Shown piece after piece: positions 1 to 5,663 of a stretch of 5,674 nucleotides of DNA; position 1 is the first letter of the stretch, and each line of letters starts with the position of its first letter. Both the position numbers and the translations under genes were made by a program. Below the pieces are notes generated by a model. It was not told the DNA's origin. It ran no database searches and saw nothing but the letters and a program-made list of their open reading frames with translations. The stretch is from Acidimicrobiaceae bacterium (GTDB lineage: Bacteria; Actinomycetota; Acidimicrobiia; Acidimicrobiales; Ilumatobacteraceae), in the NCBI GenBank assembly GCA_003455715.1, contig DMQJ01000473.1, forward strand, positions 1 through 5,674, given 5' to 3'.

Positions 1-708
1 CTGGGCCTCTTCGACGGCGTGCACGATGCGGGCGAGCGTGCTGTCGCTGGTGGCGGCGGTCGCTTCGACGTCGAGGGTGCCGGTGGTGTTGATGCTTCCA
101 GCGAGCACCCGGTCGCCGGGGGCGGCGTCGACCGGGATCGATTCGCCGGTCACCGCTGACACGTCGAGCACCGAACGGCCGGTCCGCACGATGCCGTCGG
201 TCGGCATCCTGGCGCCGGCGCGCAACACGATCAGATCCCCCACTGCGAGTTCGTTGGTCTCGATCTCGACGAGGTCGTCGCCGCGCCGGACGATGGTGGT
301 CGGTGGGACGAGTGACAGCAATGCCCGTAGGCCCCGACGGGCGCGAGTGACCGCCCAGTCCTCGAGGGCTTCTGACACCGAGAACAGGAAGCACAACGCT
401 GCCGCTTCGGCGAGCTCACCCAACAGCAGAGCCCCGATCGCCGCGATCGTCATCAACAGGCCGACCCCGAGCCGGCCCCGACGAAGCCCGAGCAACGCGC
501 CCGGCGCGAACGTCGATCCACCCGCCACGACTGCGGCGACGAACGCCTTCGCAGCCATCTGTTCGGCGTCGGTCATCTCAGCGGCGACACCGATCACCCA
601 TGACCCGGCCGCGACACCGGCGACGATCGTGCGCCACTCGACTCTGGGCTCTTGCCCGGCCGTGTCGTCGACCCGGACAGCATCGGGTCCGCAGCAGGCG
701 TCGCCCAT
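1..708 (-). CDS. ctpG: CtpG-like heavy-metal-translocating P-type ATPase, N-terminal 236 residues (3' end outside window)
   Basis: P1B-type ATPases use ATP to pump soft or transition metal ions out across the cytoplasmic membrane. The visible part has a short soluble N-terminus with a Cys-Cys pair (C5-C6, in DACCGPD), and two hydrophobic stretches at about 26-42 and 54-73. A further hydrophobic region (about 80-115) ends in a family-typical SVSEALEDWAVTRARRGLRA segment. The actuator domain follows, with the TGES phosphatase loop at 187-190 and a GDRVLAGSIN segment at 199-208. Membrane channel, DKTG phosphorylation site and ATP-binding domain would lie beyond position 1. From memory, Mycobacterium tuberculosis CtpG has the same DACC motif just before its first helices, but preceded by about 100 residues that are absent here. 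The ATG shares one base with the stop of the upstream methyltransferase-like gene (TGATG), and GGAAGGA lies about 10 nt upstream. It is the last visible gene of the arsR-led operon. Family certain; metal specificity (Cd, Zn, Co or Pb) not decidable from this half. Confidence 0.9.
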   Translation of the reverse strand, partial: MGDACCGPDAVRVDDTAGQEPRVEWRTIVAGVAAGSWVIGVAAEMTDAEQMAAKAFVAAVVAGGSTFAPGALLGLRRGRLGVGLLMTIAAIGALLLGELAEAAALCFLFSVSEALEDWAVTRARRGLRALLSLVPPTTIVRRGDDLVEIETNELAVGDLIVLRAGARMPTDGIVRTGRSVLDVSAVTGESIPVDAAPGDRVLAGSINTTGTLDVEATAATSDSTLARIVHAVEEAQ

Positions 709-1319
709 CAGCGACCGATCCTTCCGACCCGAGGCACGAAACGACCGACCTGTTGCGCGTACGTCGACCAGCCGGGCATCGCGTCACGCAGATACGGCTC
801 CTCGACACGGCGGACCTGGACGCAAACCGCGACGACCAGCATCACGACCGACACTGCCGTGAGCACCGTCGGAGCAAGAAGGCCCAGCCTGGCAGCCGCC
901 GTCACCATCCCGGTGAAGATCGGATTGCGTACCCATCCGAACAGTCCGCTCGTGACCAGTCCGGTCCGCTCGGTCGGGTCGACCCCGATCCGCCACGACG
1001 CCCCCATCGCCGACTGCGCCGCAAGGGTGAGTGCACATCCGGCCGCGAACAGGACCAGGCCGGTGACGAACGCCCCGGTGGCGGCGAGCAGTTCCCACAA
1101 CTCGATCACCGAGAACGCGGCGAGCGTCACCCCGACCGTGCCGGCCACGATCGCTGCGGCGAACAACGCACCGCTGACCCGGGCGACCCGGTCGTGGCGC
1201 TGCCAACGGAACCCTGAGTCGCCGGTGCGTCGACGATGCACCATTGTTCGCCATCCGAACGCCGCAACCAGATAGGCGAGGTGCAACACCAGTGCAAGGA
1301 GCGCCCGGATGTTCACCAC
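708..1319 (-). CDS. Isoprenylcysteine carboxyl methyltransferase (ICMT)-like integral membrane protein
   Basis: This is a 203-residue multi-span membrane protein of the ICMT/phospholipid-methyltransferase-like superfamily. Hydrophobic helices lie at about 5-22, 48-68, 75-100 and 146-168. The diagnostic C-terminal SAM-binding motif is present: GLFGWVRNPIFTGM (residues 125-138, with R131-N132-P133), then RRVEEPYL at 170-177 and YAQQVGRFVPR at 187-197. In eukaryotes the family methylates prenylated cysteines; bacterial members have no well-established substrate, so the reaction here is unknown. The start is a GTG-GTG pair. The second GTG (1316) forms a classic 4-nt GTGA overlap with the CDF stop. 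GAGGAG in the last CDF codons sits 5 nt from the first GTG and 8 nt from the second, so either start is possible. The stop overlaps the ctpG start by one base. Position between two metal exporters suggests a supporting membrane role in metal tolerance, but that is inference. Confidence 0.85.
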   Translation of the reverse strand: MVNIRALLALVLHLAYLVAAFGWRTMVHRRRTGDSGFRWQRHDRVARVSGALFAAAIVAGTVGVTLAAFSVIELWELLAATGAFVTGLVLFAAGCALTLAAQSAMGASWRIGVDPTERTGLVTSGLFGWVRNPIFTGMVTAAARLGLLAPTVLTAVSVVMLVVAVCVQVRRVEEPYLRDAMPGWSTYAQQVGRFVPRVGRIGR

Positions 1320-2218
1320 CCGATCTCCTCACAGGAGTGGTCACCGGCGGTCTCGACCTGCAACGTGGCGTGCTCGAGATGGAACTGTTCGGCGAGCACG
1401 GTGCGGGCCTGTTGCAGCACGCGTTGGGAGTCGACGCCTGCAGCGATCCCGAGATGCGCGGTGACGACGTCCATGTCGCTGGTCAACGTCCACACGTGCA
1501 GGTCGTGAACGTCAGCCACCCCGTCGACCCCGGTGAGGGCAGCGGTGACCGACTGCAGGTCGACACCCGCGGGGGCGGCCTGCACCAGGATCCGTACTGC
1601 GTCACGGCCGAGCCGCCAGGCCCGGGGCAGGATGAACAGGCCGATCCCGGCGCCGATCACCGGGTCGACCCAGCCCCACCCGGTCATCCACATCAACCCG
1701 GCAGCGATGATCACACCGATCGAGCCGAGCGTGTCGGCGACCACCTCGAAGTAGGCGCCACGCACGTTGAGGCTCTCGGTCGCGCCTCGACGCAGCAGCA
1801 TGAACGCCACCAGGTTCACGGCGAGACCGACCAGACCGACGATCAGCACCGGGACCGACGCCACCTCCGGCGGGTCGTCGAGGCGCCGTGCCGCTTCGAC
1901 CAGGACATAGCCGGCCACCCCGAACAGCAACACGGCGTTGGCGAGCGCAGCCAGGATCTCCAGCCGGTACAGGCCGAACGTACGGTGCTCGGCGTGGGTC
2001 GCCCGGTTGGCTGCGGTGATCGCTGCCAACGCCATCCCCAGCCCGAGCGCGTCGGTCGCCATGTGCCCGGCATCGGACAGCAACGCCAACGAGTTGGCCG
2101 CCAACCCGACCACGACCTGGACCACCAGGAAGCCGGCGATCAGCGCGAACGACCACCACAACCTGCCGGCGTGTCGGGCGCCCGCGCGCATGTCCGCGTG
2201 CGAGTGATCGTGCCCCAT
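1313..2218 (-). CDS. CDF-family divalent cation/proton antiporter, CzcD/ZitB type
   Basis: Cation diffusion facilitators export Zn2+, Cd2+ or Co2+ from the cytoplasm in exchange for protons, working as dimers. The 301-residue protein has normal length for the CzcD/ZitB branch. A His-rich N-terminus (HDHSH, residues 3-7) precedes six predicted helices. Helix 2 holds the H52-x3-D56 half of the transport site (SDAGHMATD). Helix 5 holds E158-x3-D162 (AYFEVVAD), so glutamate replaces the histidine of ZitB-type sites, as I recall for CzcD-like members. The cytoplasmic C-terminal domain carries the hallmark HDLHVWTLTS at 238-247, and a late His/Cys pair (H294, C296) near the end. The ATG overlaps the repressor stop (TGATG), with GGAGG 6 nt upstream inside the last codons of that gene. 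Regulation is probably by metal-released repression from the promoter near 2630. The family is certain; the metal is most likely Zn or Cd by family and context. Confidence 0.95.
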   Translation of the reverse strand: MGHDHSHADMRAGARHAGRLWWSFALIAGFLVVQVVVGLAANSLALLSDAGHMATDALGLGMALAAITAANRATHAEHRTFGLYRLEILAALANAVLLFGVAGYVLVEAARRLDDPPEVASVPVLIVGLVGLAVNLVAFMLLRRGATESLNVRGAYFEVVADTLGSIGVIIAAGLMWMTGWGWVDPVIGAGIGLFILPRAWRLGRDAVRILVQAAPAGVDLQSVTAALTGVDGVADVHDLHVWTLTSDMDVVTAHLGIAAGVDSQRVLQQARTVLAEQFHLEHATLQVETAGDHSCEEIGW

Positions 2219-2622
2219 CAGGAACCTCCATCGCGGTGACGAAGGTGCTCGCGGCCGATGTCGAGCAGCATCCGGACGTGTCCGTCGTCGAGGCTGTAGA
2301 ACATCATCTTCCCTGACCGCCGGGCCCGCACCACCCCGGCGCCGCGCAACCAGCGCAACGCGTGCGACACCGTCGACTCCGGTACATCAACGGTCGCTGC
2401 CAAGTCGCACACACACAGCTCCCCGGCCTCGAGTACCGCGTACAGGATCCGCGCCCGAGTCGCATCGCCGAGCACCTTGAACCACTCCGCCAACCGATCC
2501 GTCTCGTCGAGCGACGGCAGTCGCTCCCGTGTCGCGGCCACCTTCTCGGGGTCGACGACTCGAACATCACACGCTTCCAACGACGCCAGGGTCGCGACCC
2601 GGGTGCTCCGATCTCCGTTCAT
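2218..2622 (-). CDS. ArsR/SmtB-family metal-sensing repressor, CadC-like
   Basis: This is a winged-helix dimeric repressor that leaves DNA when it binds metal. The 134-residue product has an N-terminal arm with C18 in ACDVRVVDPEKV, which aligns with the CadC arm (CEIFCYDEEKV), although the second arm cysteine is a valine here. The helix before the recognition helix carries ELCVCD (C70, C72), the CadC alpha-3 metal-ligand motif. The recognition helix is ESTVSHALRWL (about 82-92). The C-terminal helix has D113-x-H115-x10-H126-x2-H129, the alpha-5 zinc-site pattern seen in SmtB/CzrA. So two potential sensory sites are present: a three-Cys Cd/Pb-type site and an Asp/His Zn-type site. Start choice: neither ATG at 2628 nor ATG at 2622 has a Shine-Dalgarno sequence. 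The inferred -10 element places transcription initiation near 2622-2623, so a leaderless start at 2622 is preferred; using 2628 adds two residues. First gene of the efflux operon and presumably its own repressor. Confidence 0.93.
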   Translation of the reverse strand: MNGDRSTRVATLASLEACDVRVVDPEKVAATRERLPSLDETDRLAEWFKVLGDATRARILYAVLEAGELCVCDLAATVDVPESTVSHALRWLRGAGVVRARRSGKMMFYSLDDGHVRMLLDIGREHLRHRDGGS

Positions 2623-2642
2623 CTGCATGACTGTACAGATGA
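2619..2642. promoter_or_regulatory. Probable ArsR-family operator: inverted repeat over promoter and start codon
   Basis: A perfect 7-bp inverted repeat (TCATCTG and CAGATGA arms, 10-bp spacer) spans the repressor start codon and the inferred -10 element. A second palindrome, CTGTACAG, is nested at 2631-2638. SmtB/CadC-type proteins typically bind imperfect inverted repeats over their own promoters, so this is the obvious autoregulatory site. Binding itself is inferred. Confidence 0.6.
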
Positions 2643-2658
2643 CAGGATGAGGAGGCAA
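2630..2658 (-). promoter_or_regulatory. Putative sigma70-type promoter of the efflux operon
   Basis: On the minus strand, TTGCCT (2658-2653) and TACAGT (2635-2630) are separated by exactly 17 bp, resembling -35 and -10 hexamers (4 of 6 matches each). Initiation 7-8 nt downstream would fall at or next to the ATG at 2622, giving a leaderless mRNA. The -10 lies inside the inverted-repeat operator. The rest of the 2629-2710 gap shows nothing I can name. Confidence 0.5.
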
Positions 2659-2710
2659 GGGGTTTCGTCGTGTGTGGCGCTGGTGGCCGTGGCCCGGTGC
2701 CGCGTGGCGG

Positions 2711-3574
2711 TCATCGCATGACCATGAGGAGGCCCGTGGCGTTGAAGCCGATGTGGATCGCGATCGGGAGCCCGAGTCGGCCGGTCGCTGTAGCGGCGAC
2801 ACCGAGCACCACGGCGAAGACGGCGAGTCCCGGGTACTCGATCGGCCGGAAGTGGATGAGCGTGAACAGCGCCGCTGTGACGGCGACCGCAACCGGCGTG
2901 CTCAGCCGCGAAGACAGCGCCCGTTGGATCAGACCGCGGTAGACGAGCTCTTCCACGATCGGCGCGCCGATCACGACGACCATGATCAGCAGGAACGTCG
3001 AGGCGCCACTCGCCCTGTCTGCGAGGTCCGAGGCGTTCTGTTGCACCTGGTCCTCGGCGAACCTCTCGGGCCAGATCGCCTCGAGTGGCAGGTACACGAT
3101 CGGGATGATCACGAGCTGGCACAGCACACCGATGCCGACGCCGAACAGGTCTGCGCCACGGATCTGGAGTCCGTAGTCGGAGTCGAATCGGCCGCAACCG
3201 AACCGGCGGGAGGTGTACGCCATCGCGGACAACAAGCACAGCCAGACGGCCACCGTCGATGCCAGCACCAATGGGAGTGGAGCGTCGGAGGGGCGGCTGT
3301 AGGCGCTGGCCGCGACCACCGCGGTTGCCAACACCTGGCCGGCGATCCACGCGGTCGCCCATGTGATCAGCGCAACGGTCGGGGTGATCGACCGATCGCT
3401 TGGCCGCAAGAACGTCGGATCGGCGGACCCGCGTCGCGTGATGCTCACGGCGTCACGCCAGCGGCTGGACAGTACGAGGGCACGCTCCACCGGTTGCGCG
3501 GCGGCCTCGCGGAGTTCCGTCGCCAACGGTGCTGGAACTCGACAGACGAACCAGGTCACCAGTGGGGCATGCAC
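2711..3574 (-). CDS. CPBP-family (CAAX/Abi-type) intramembrane glutamic protease
   Basis: This is a multi-span membrane protein of the CPBP family, whose members cleave substrates within or next to the membrane (Rce1 relatives). The catalytic motifs are complete: EELVYR with E208-E209-x3-R213, then F237-x3-H241 (ALFTLIHF), then H274-x3-N278 (HIGFNATG). Hydrophobic segments lie at about 66-90, 98-118, 142-165, 192-206, 226-242, 249-262 and 268-285, and there is a roughly 60-residue hydrophilic N-terminal arm. Bacterial members have varied roles (bacteriocin immunity, processing, surface-protein export) and the substrate here is unknown. The start is uncertain. The first ATG (3574) lacks a Shine-Dalgarno and leaves only 20 bp to the divergent lipoprotein gene; GTG codons at 3490 (residue 29) and 3448 (residue 43) would leave a more usual promoter gap. 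It lies 88 bp upstream of the efflux repressor on the same strand, but that repressor seems to have its own promoter. Confidence 0.88.
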   Translation of the reverse strand: MHAPLVTWFVCRVPAPLATELREAAAQPVERALVLSSRWRDAVSITRRGSADPTFLRPSDRSITPTVALITWATAWIAGQVLATAVVAASAYSRPSDAPLPLVLASTVAVWLCLLSAMAYTSRRFGCGRFDSDYGLQIRGADLFGVGIGVLCQLVIIPIVYLPLEAIWPERFAEDQVQQNASDLADRASGASTFLLIMVVVIGAPIVEELVYRGLIQRALSSRLSTPVAVAVTAALFTLIHFRPIEYPGLAVFAVVLGVAATATGRLGLPIAIHIGFNATGLLMVMR

Positions 3575-3594
3575 CGTCGTCAGCTGCGCCGATC

Positions 3595-4395
3595 ATGCTG
3601 ACGCGCACGTCCGGCGGTTGGCACTGCCGGAGCATCGGGGCAGCCGTACTCGCCGTGACGTCGCTGCTGTCGTGTGCTGCGGATGGGAGCGACGGCCCGG
3701 ACCTGCTGCGGCGTGCAGCAGCAAACGGGACGGCGGACGCGTGGACATTCGTCGACCGGCCCGACGCCGAACAGCTCCTCGAATGCGTCGCAGGCCTCGA
3801 GGCGGTGGCCGTGACCGTCGATCTTCGAGGAGCGACGCGGATGAGCATCGGGCGAGAAGACGGTGCCGATGTCGCGCTGTGGTTCGAGGAGGCCTCCTAC
3901 GTGCGCGGCGGCGACCTGGGCGCATCCGAAACAACGTGGGTTCGCGTCGACCGCGAAGACTCCGAGACGGTCAGGCAGGTCGAGTCGGCTCTCGGTCCCT
4001 CGCTGTCGTCGTGGGTCTTGGCCGAGCAACCCCCACCGTCACCACGAGCAATCGTCGACTCCGCGCTCGAGTTCGCAAACCAGGTCGAGGTGCTTCGAAC
4101 CTCCGAGTCCGACGACGCGACGACGGTCCGCGTCACCATCGACGAGGGCCGGGTCGCAGAACTCGCCGACACGCAAGCCGTCGGCTACCCGATGCTGACC
4201 TTCACCGTTGACGACGAAGCGCTCACCGCAGTCGCTGCGCATTCGGCTGAAGAGCCGGACTCGTTCGGGTTCCGGTGGGAGTACGAGCTCACCGCTCGAG
4301 TCGTGGACGACGTGCCGCCCGACTGGGCCGACGCCTCGACAATCGCCATCACCACACCGGACCAGCAAGGGAGAACATGTGAGATCGGGCCATGA
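3595..4395 (+). CDS. Hypothetical secreted lipoprotein
   Basis: I do not recognise this 266-residue protein. It starts with a lipoprotein signal peptide: a basic N-region (MLTRTSGGWHCR), a hydrophobic core (IGAAVLAVTSLL, about 14-25) and the lipobox LLSC with the acylated cysteine at C27. The mature part is acidic, rich in Asp, Glu, Ala and Val, with alternating hydrophobic stretches suggesting a beta-rich extracytoplasmic domain. It contains two further cysteines (C64 and C262) that could form a disulfide. The general look (lipid anchor, then about 240 residues of beta-rich sequence) recalls the actinobacterial LppX/LprAFG lipoproteins, but I see no motif to confirm this. An upstream ATG at 3529 is rejected because it would bury the signal peptide after 22 polar residues. 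The gene is divergent from the protease gene and 46 bp upstream of the DUF411 lipoprotein on the same strand, so co-transcription with the latter is plausible. Confidence 0.75.
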   Translation: MLTRTSGGWHCRSIGAAVLAVTSLLSCAADGSDGPDLLRRAAANGTADAWTFVDRPDAEQLLECVAGLEAVAVTVDLRGATRMSIGREDGADVALWFEEASYVRGGDLGASETTWVRVDREDSETVRQVESALGPSLSSWVLAEQPPPSPRAIVDSALEFANQVEVLRTSESDDATTVRVTIDEGRVAELADTQAVGYPMLTFTVDDEALTAVAAHSAEEPDSFGFRWEYELTARVVDDVPPDWADASTIAITTPDQQGRTCEIGP

Positions 4396-4441
4396 CACCC
4401 GCGACCATTCCGCACCGCCGCCTCGATACGGTACGAGACGG

Positions 4442-4954
4442 ATGAACCCGTTCCGAGTTGCGTACGTTGCGCCGTTGGCGATGCTCGCTGCGTTGGCGGC
4501 AGGGTGTGCCGGCGGCGGCGATACCGCCAATGAGCCGGGATCCACGCAACCTGGCGTGGCTGCCGATCTGGTCGAGCTCGACGGGGTTCGTTTCGACGTT
4601 CGCCGCGACCCTGGTTGAGGCTGTTGCACCTCGTGGGTCGTGTACCTACGCACGCATGGCGCCATGGTCGAGATGACCGATGATCCCGAACGAGCAGCGT
4701 TCCGTCAATCGAACGGCATCGGCGACGAGGCGGCGTCGTGCCACACCGCCGAAGTCGAGGGCTACCTGATCGAAGGCCACGTTCCCGCAGAGGCGATCGC
4801 ACGGCTGCTCGCTGAACGACCCGATGCGGTGGGTTTGGCGTTGCCGGGGATGCCCGCCGATTCGCCTGGCATGGGTGGCGACGAGGAGGCGTGGGCTGCG
4901 CAGCCGGTCGTGTTGGTCGGCGCTGACGGTTCGTTGACGGCCTGGGAGTACTAA
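4442..4954 (+). CDS. DUF411-family metal-binding lipoprotein read through an in-frame TGA; candidate selenoprotein
   Basis: Read through one TGA (4616-4618), this frame gives a complete 170-residue DUF411 protein. Residues 1-22 are a lipoprotein signal (MNPFRVAYVAPLAMLAALAAGC; lipobox LAAGC, C22). A short Gly/Asp-rich linker follows, then VRRDPG-[TGA]-GCCTSWVVYLR. DUF411 proteins typically read like YKSPTCGCCGxWVxxLR here, so the TGA sits at the first Cys of CGCC, giving U59-G60-C61-C62. After the TGA the family signature continues unbroken: ASCHTAEVEGYLIEGHVPAE (98-117, with C100, H101, H113), LLAERPDAVGLALPGMP and SPGM. DUF411 proteins are small, often exported, found near copper and heavy-metal genes, and probably bind metal through these Cys/His. 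Sec in place of Cys would give a very soft, redox-active ligand. Start choice: ATG 4442 gives an ideal signal peptide, with only a weak GAGACGG upstream. Alternatives are a nonsense mutation, or a GTG restart at 4640 that would lose the signal and the CC motif. Stop is TAA. Confidence 0.75.
4616..4618 (+). other. In-frame TGA, putative selenocysteine codon
   Basis: One TGA splits an otherwise continuous DUF411 frame (codon 59 of 171), at the position of the first cysteine of the family's CGCC motif. Six other genes in this window end in TGA, so TGA is a normal stop here and genome-wide reassignment is not the explanation. Two weak hairpins follow (bases 7-24 and 21-36 after the TGA), but neither clearly matches the bacterial SECIS model. 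Confidence 0.6.
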
Positions 4955-4976
4955 CCCGACGCTCATCGCGTCGGGT
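4954..4976. terminator. Bidirectional hairpin between convergent genes
   Basis: ACCCGACGC and GCGTCGGGT form a perfect 9-bp, GC-rich stem with a 5-nt TCATC loop. It begins at the last base of the DUF411 TAA stop and ends 6 bp before the DUF305 stop. It lacks a clear U-tract in either direction, which is common for actinobacterial hairpin terminators, and probably ends transcription from both sides. Confidence 0.7.
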
Positions 4977-4982
4977 GGTCGG

Positions 4983-5663
4983 TCAGCGGTTGAGGCCGAG
5001 TCGTTCGACCGCTTGGGAGTACTCGACGGTCTCGATGCGCTGGTTGTAGGCCATCTTTTCGGCGAACGTCCGGATGTCGGAACGTTGCGCGCTCGTGGCT
5101 GCAGCGTCGGCCATGTGTGCGCCGCCGATGTGGTGGTCGCTCATGATCTGGAAGAACAGCCGGTCGGCATGGGCACCGGTTGCGTCGGCGAGCTCGTCGA
5201 TGGTTGCCGGGTTCTGCATGCCCGGCATCGACGCGACGTCGGTCGGCATGCCCATCCATGCCATCGCTGCCCGGTCGGGGGTGCCGCGGGTGACGCCTGC
5301 CTGTTCGAGCCAGTCGTCCATCCGGATGATCTCGCGTTCCTGGAACATGATGACCTCACGCGCGTACGCGGCGGCGTCACCGTCGGGGTTGTTGTCGAGG
5401 TAGGTGTTGGAGATCAGCAACGCCTGCTGGTGGTGGTCGATCATGTCTTGCAGGAACCCGATGTCAGCGTTGCCGAACGGCTCGACGGTGTCCTCCGCAG
5501 TTGCCCACCGGGCGGCGGCGCCGAACAGCACGGCGAGCACCGCCACCGCGAACAAGACGCCCATCCCGAGCAGGATTCGCCGCATCGCAGCGTCGGAGAT
5601 CACCTCGTGCTCGGCGAGGCCGTCGTGTTCGTCGCGGTCAGGTCGGATGTCGAGCCGGTTCAT
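4983..5663 (-). CDS. Membrane-anchored DUF305 protein (CopM-like family)
   Basis: This 226-residue protein has a charged cytoplasmic N-terminus (1-28), one transmembrane helix (about 29-51) and an extracytoplasmic DUF305 domain. DUF305 is a ferritin-like four-helix fold with paired His/Met motifs. Both halves are clear: FLQDMIDHHQQALLIS (70-85, M74, H77, H78) and FFQIMSDHHIGGAHMADAA (170-188, M174, H177, H178, H183, M184). The linker is Met-rich (MAWMGMP, MPGMQ, 134-149). The family includes cyanobacterial CopM, a copper-binding periplasmic protein, so a copper or silver sequestering role outside the membrane is likely but not shown for this member. The ATG is 11 nt from the window edge. The ATGA around the start would let an upstream gene end with a 4-nt overlap, so it may be a downstream member of an operon. 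It converges on the DUF411 gene, itself of a metal-linked family. Confidence 0.92.
   Translation of the reverse strand: MNRLDIRPDRDEHDGLAEHEVISDAAMRRILLGMGVLFAVAVLAVLFGAAARWATAEDTVEPFGNADIGFLQDMIDHHQQALLISNTYLDNNPDGDAAAYAREVIMFQEREIIRMDDWLEQAGVTRGTPDRAAMAWMGMPTDVASMPGMQNPATIDELADATGAHADRLFFQIMSDHHIGGAHMADAAATSAQRSDIRTFAEKMAYNQRIETVEYSQAVERLGLNR

Noticed and set aside
26..862. Long plus-strand open frame of 278 codons
   Set aside because: Antisense to the P-type ATPase gene; the translation is Ser/Arg/Pro/Ala-rich low-complexity typical of a GC-rich shadow frame.
1244..2239. Plus-strand open frame of 331 codons
   Set aside because: Exactly opposite the CDF gene; Gln/His/Asp/Arg-rich composition with no domain, while the minus-strand frame has all CDF motifs.
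2672..3601. Plus-strand open frame of 309 codons
   Set aside because: Antisense to the CPBP protease gene, whose catalytic motifs are intact; the plus-strand product has no membrane or domain signature.
4422..4437. CTCG/CGAG partial inverted repeat with a TACGGT -10-like hexamer before the DUF411 gene
   Set aside because: Arms are only 4 bp and no -35 is visible at a proper distance; not enough to call a promoter or operator.
4442..4618. Independent 58-residue small lipoprotein ending at TGA 4618
   Set aside because: Its C-terminal residues align with the start of the DUF411 domain and its frame is identical to the downstream part, so it is better read as the N-terminus of one protein, though it would be the product if the TGA is not recoded.
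4616..4618. Genome-wide reassignment of TGA (for example to Trp or Gly)
   Set aside because: At least six other genes in the window terminate at TGA at sensible C-termini.
4658..4672. Palindrome CATGGCGCCATG as a possible SECIS or operator
   Set aside because: Too far downstream of the TGA and with no loop; it also encodes ordinary codons of the DUF411 protein.
4640..4954. Separate short gene starting at GTG 4640
   Set aside because: It would begin just after the CC motif, inside the conserved DUF411 core, with no ribosome binding site; the same frame continues upstream through a single TGA to an ideal lipoprotein signal.
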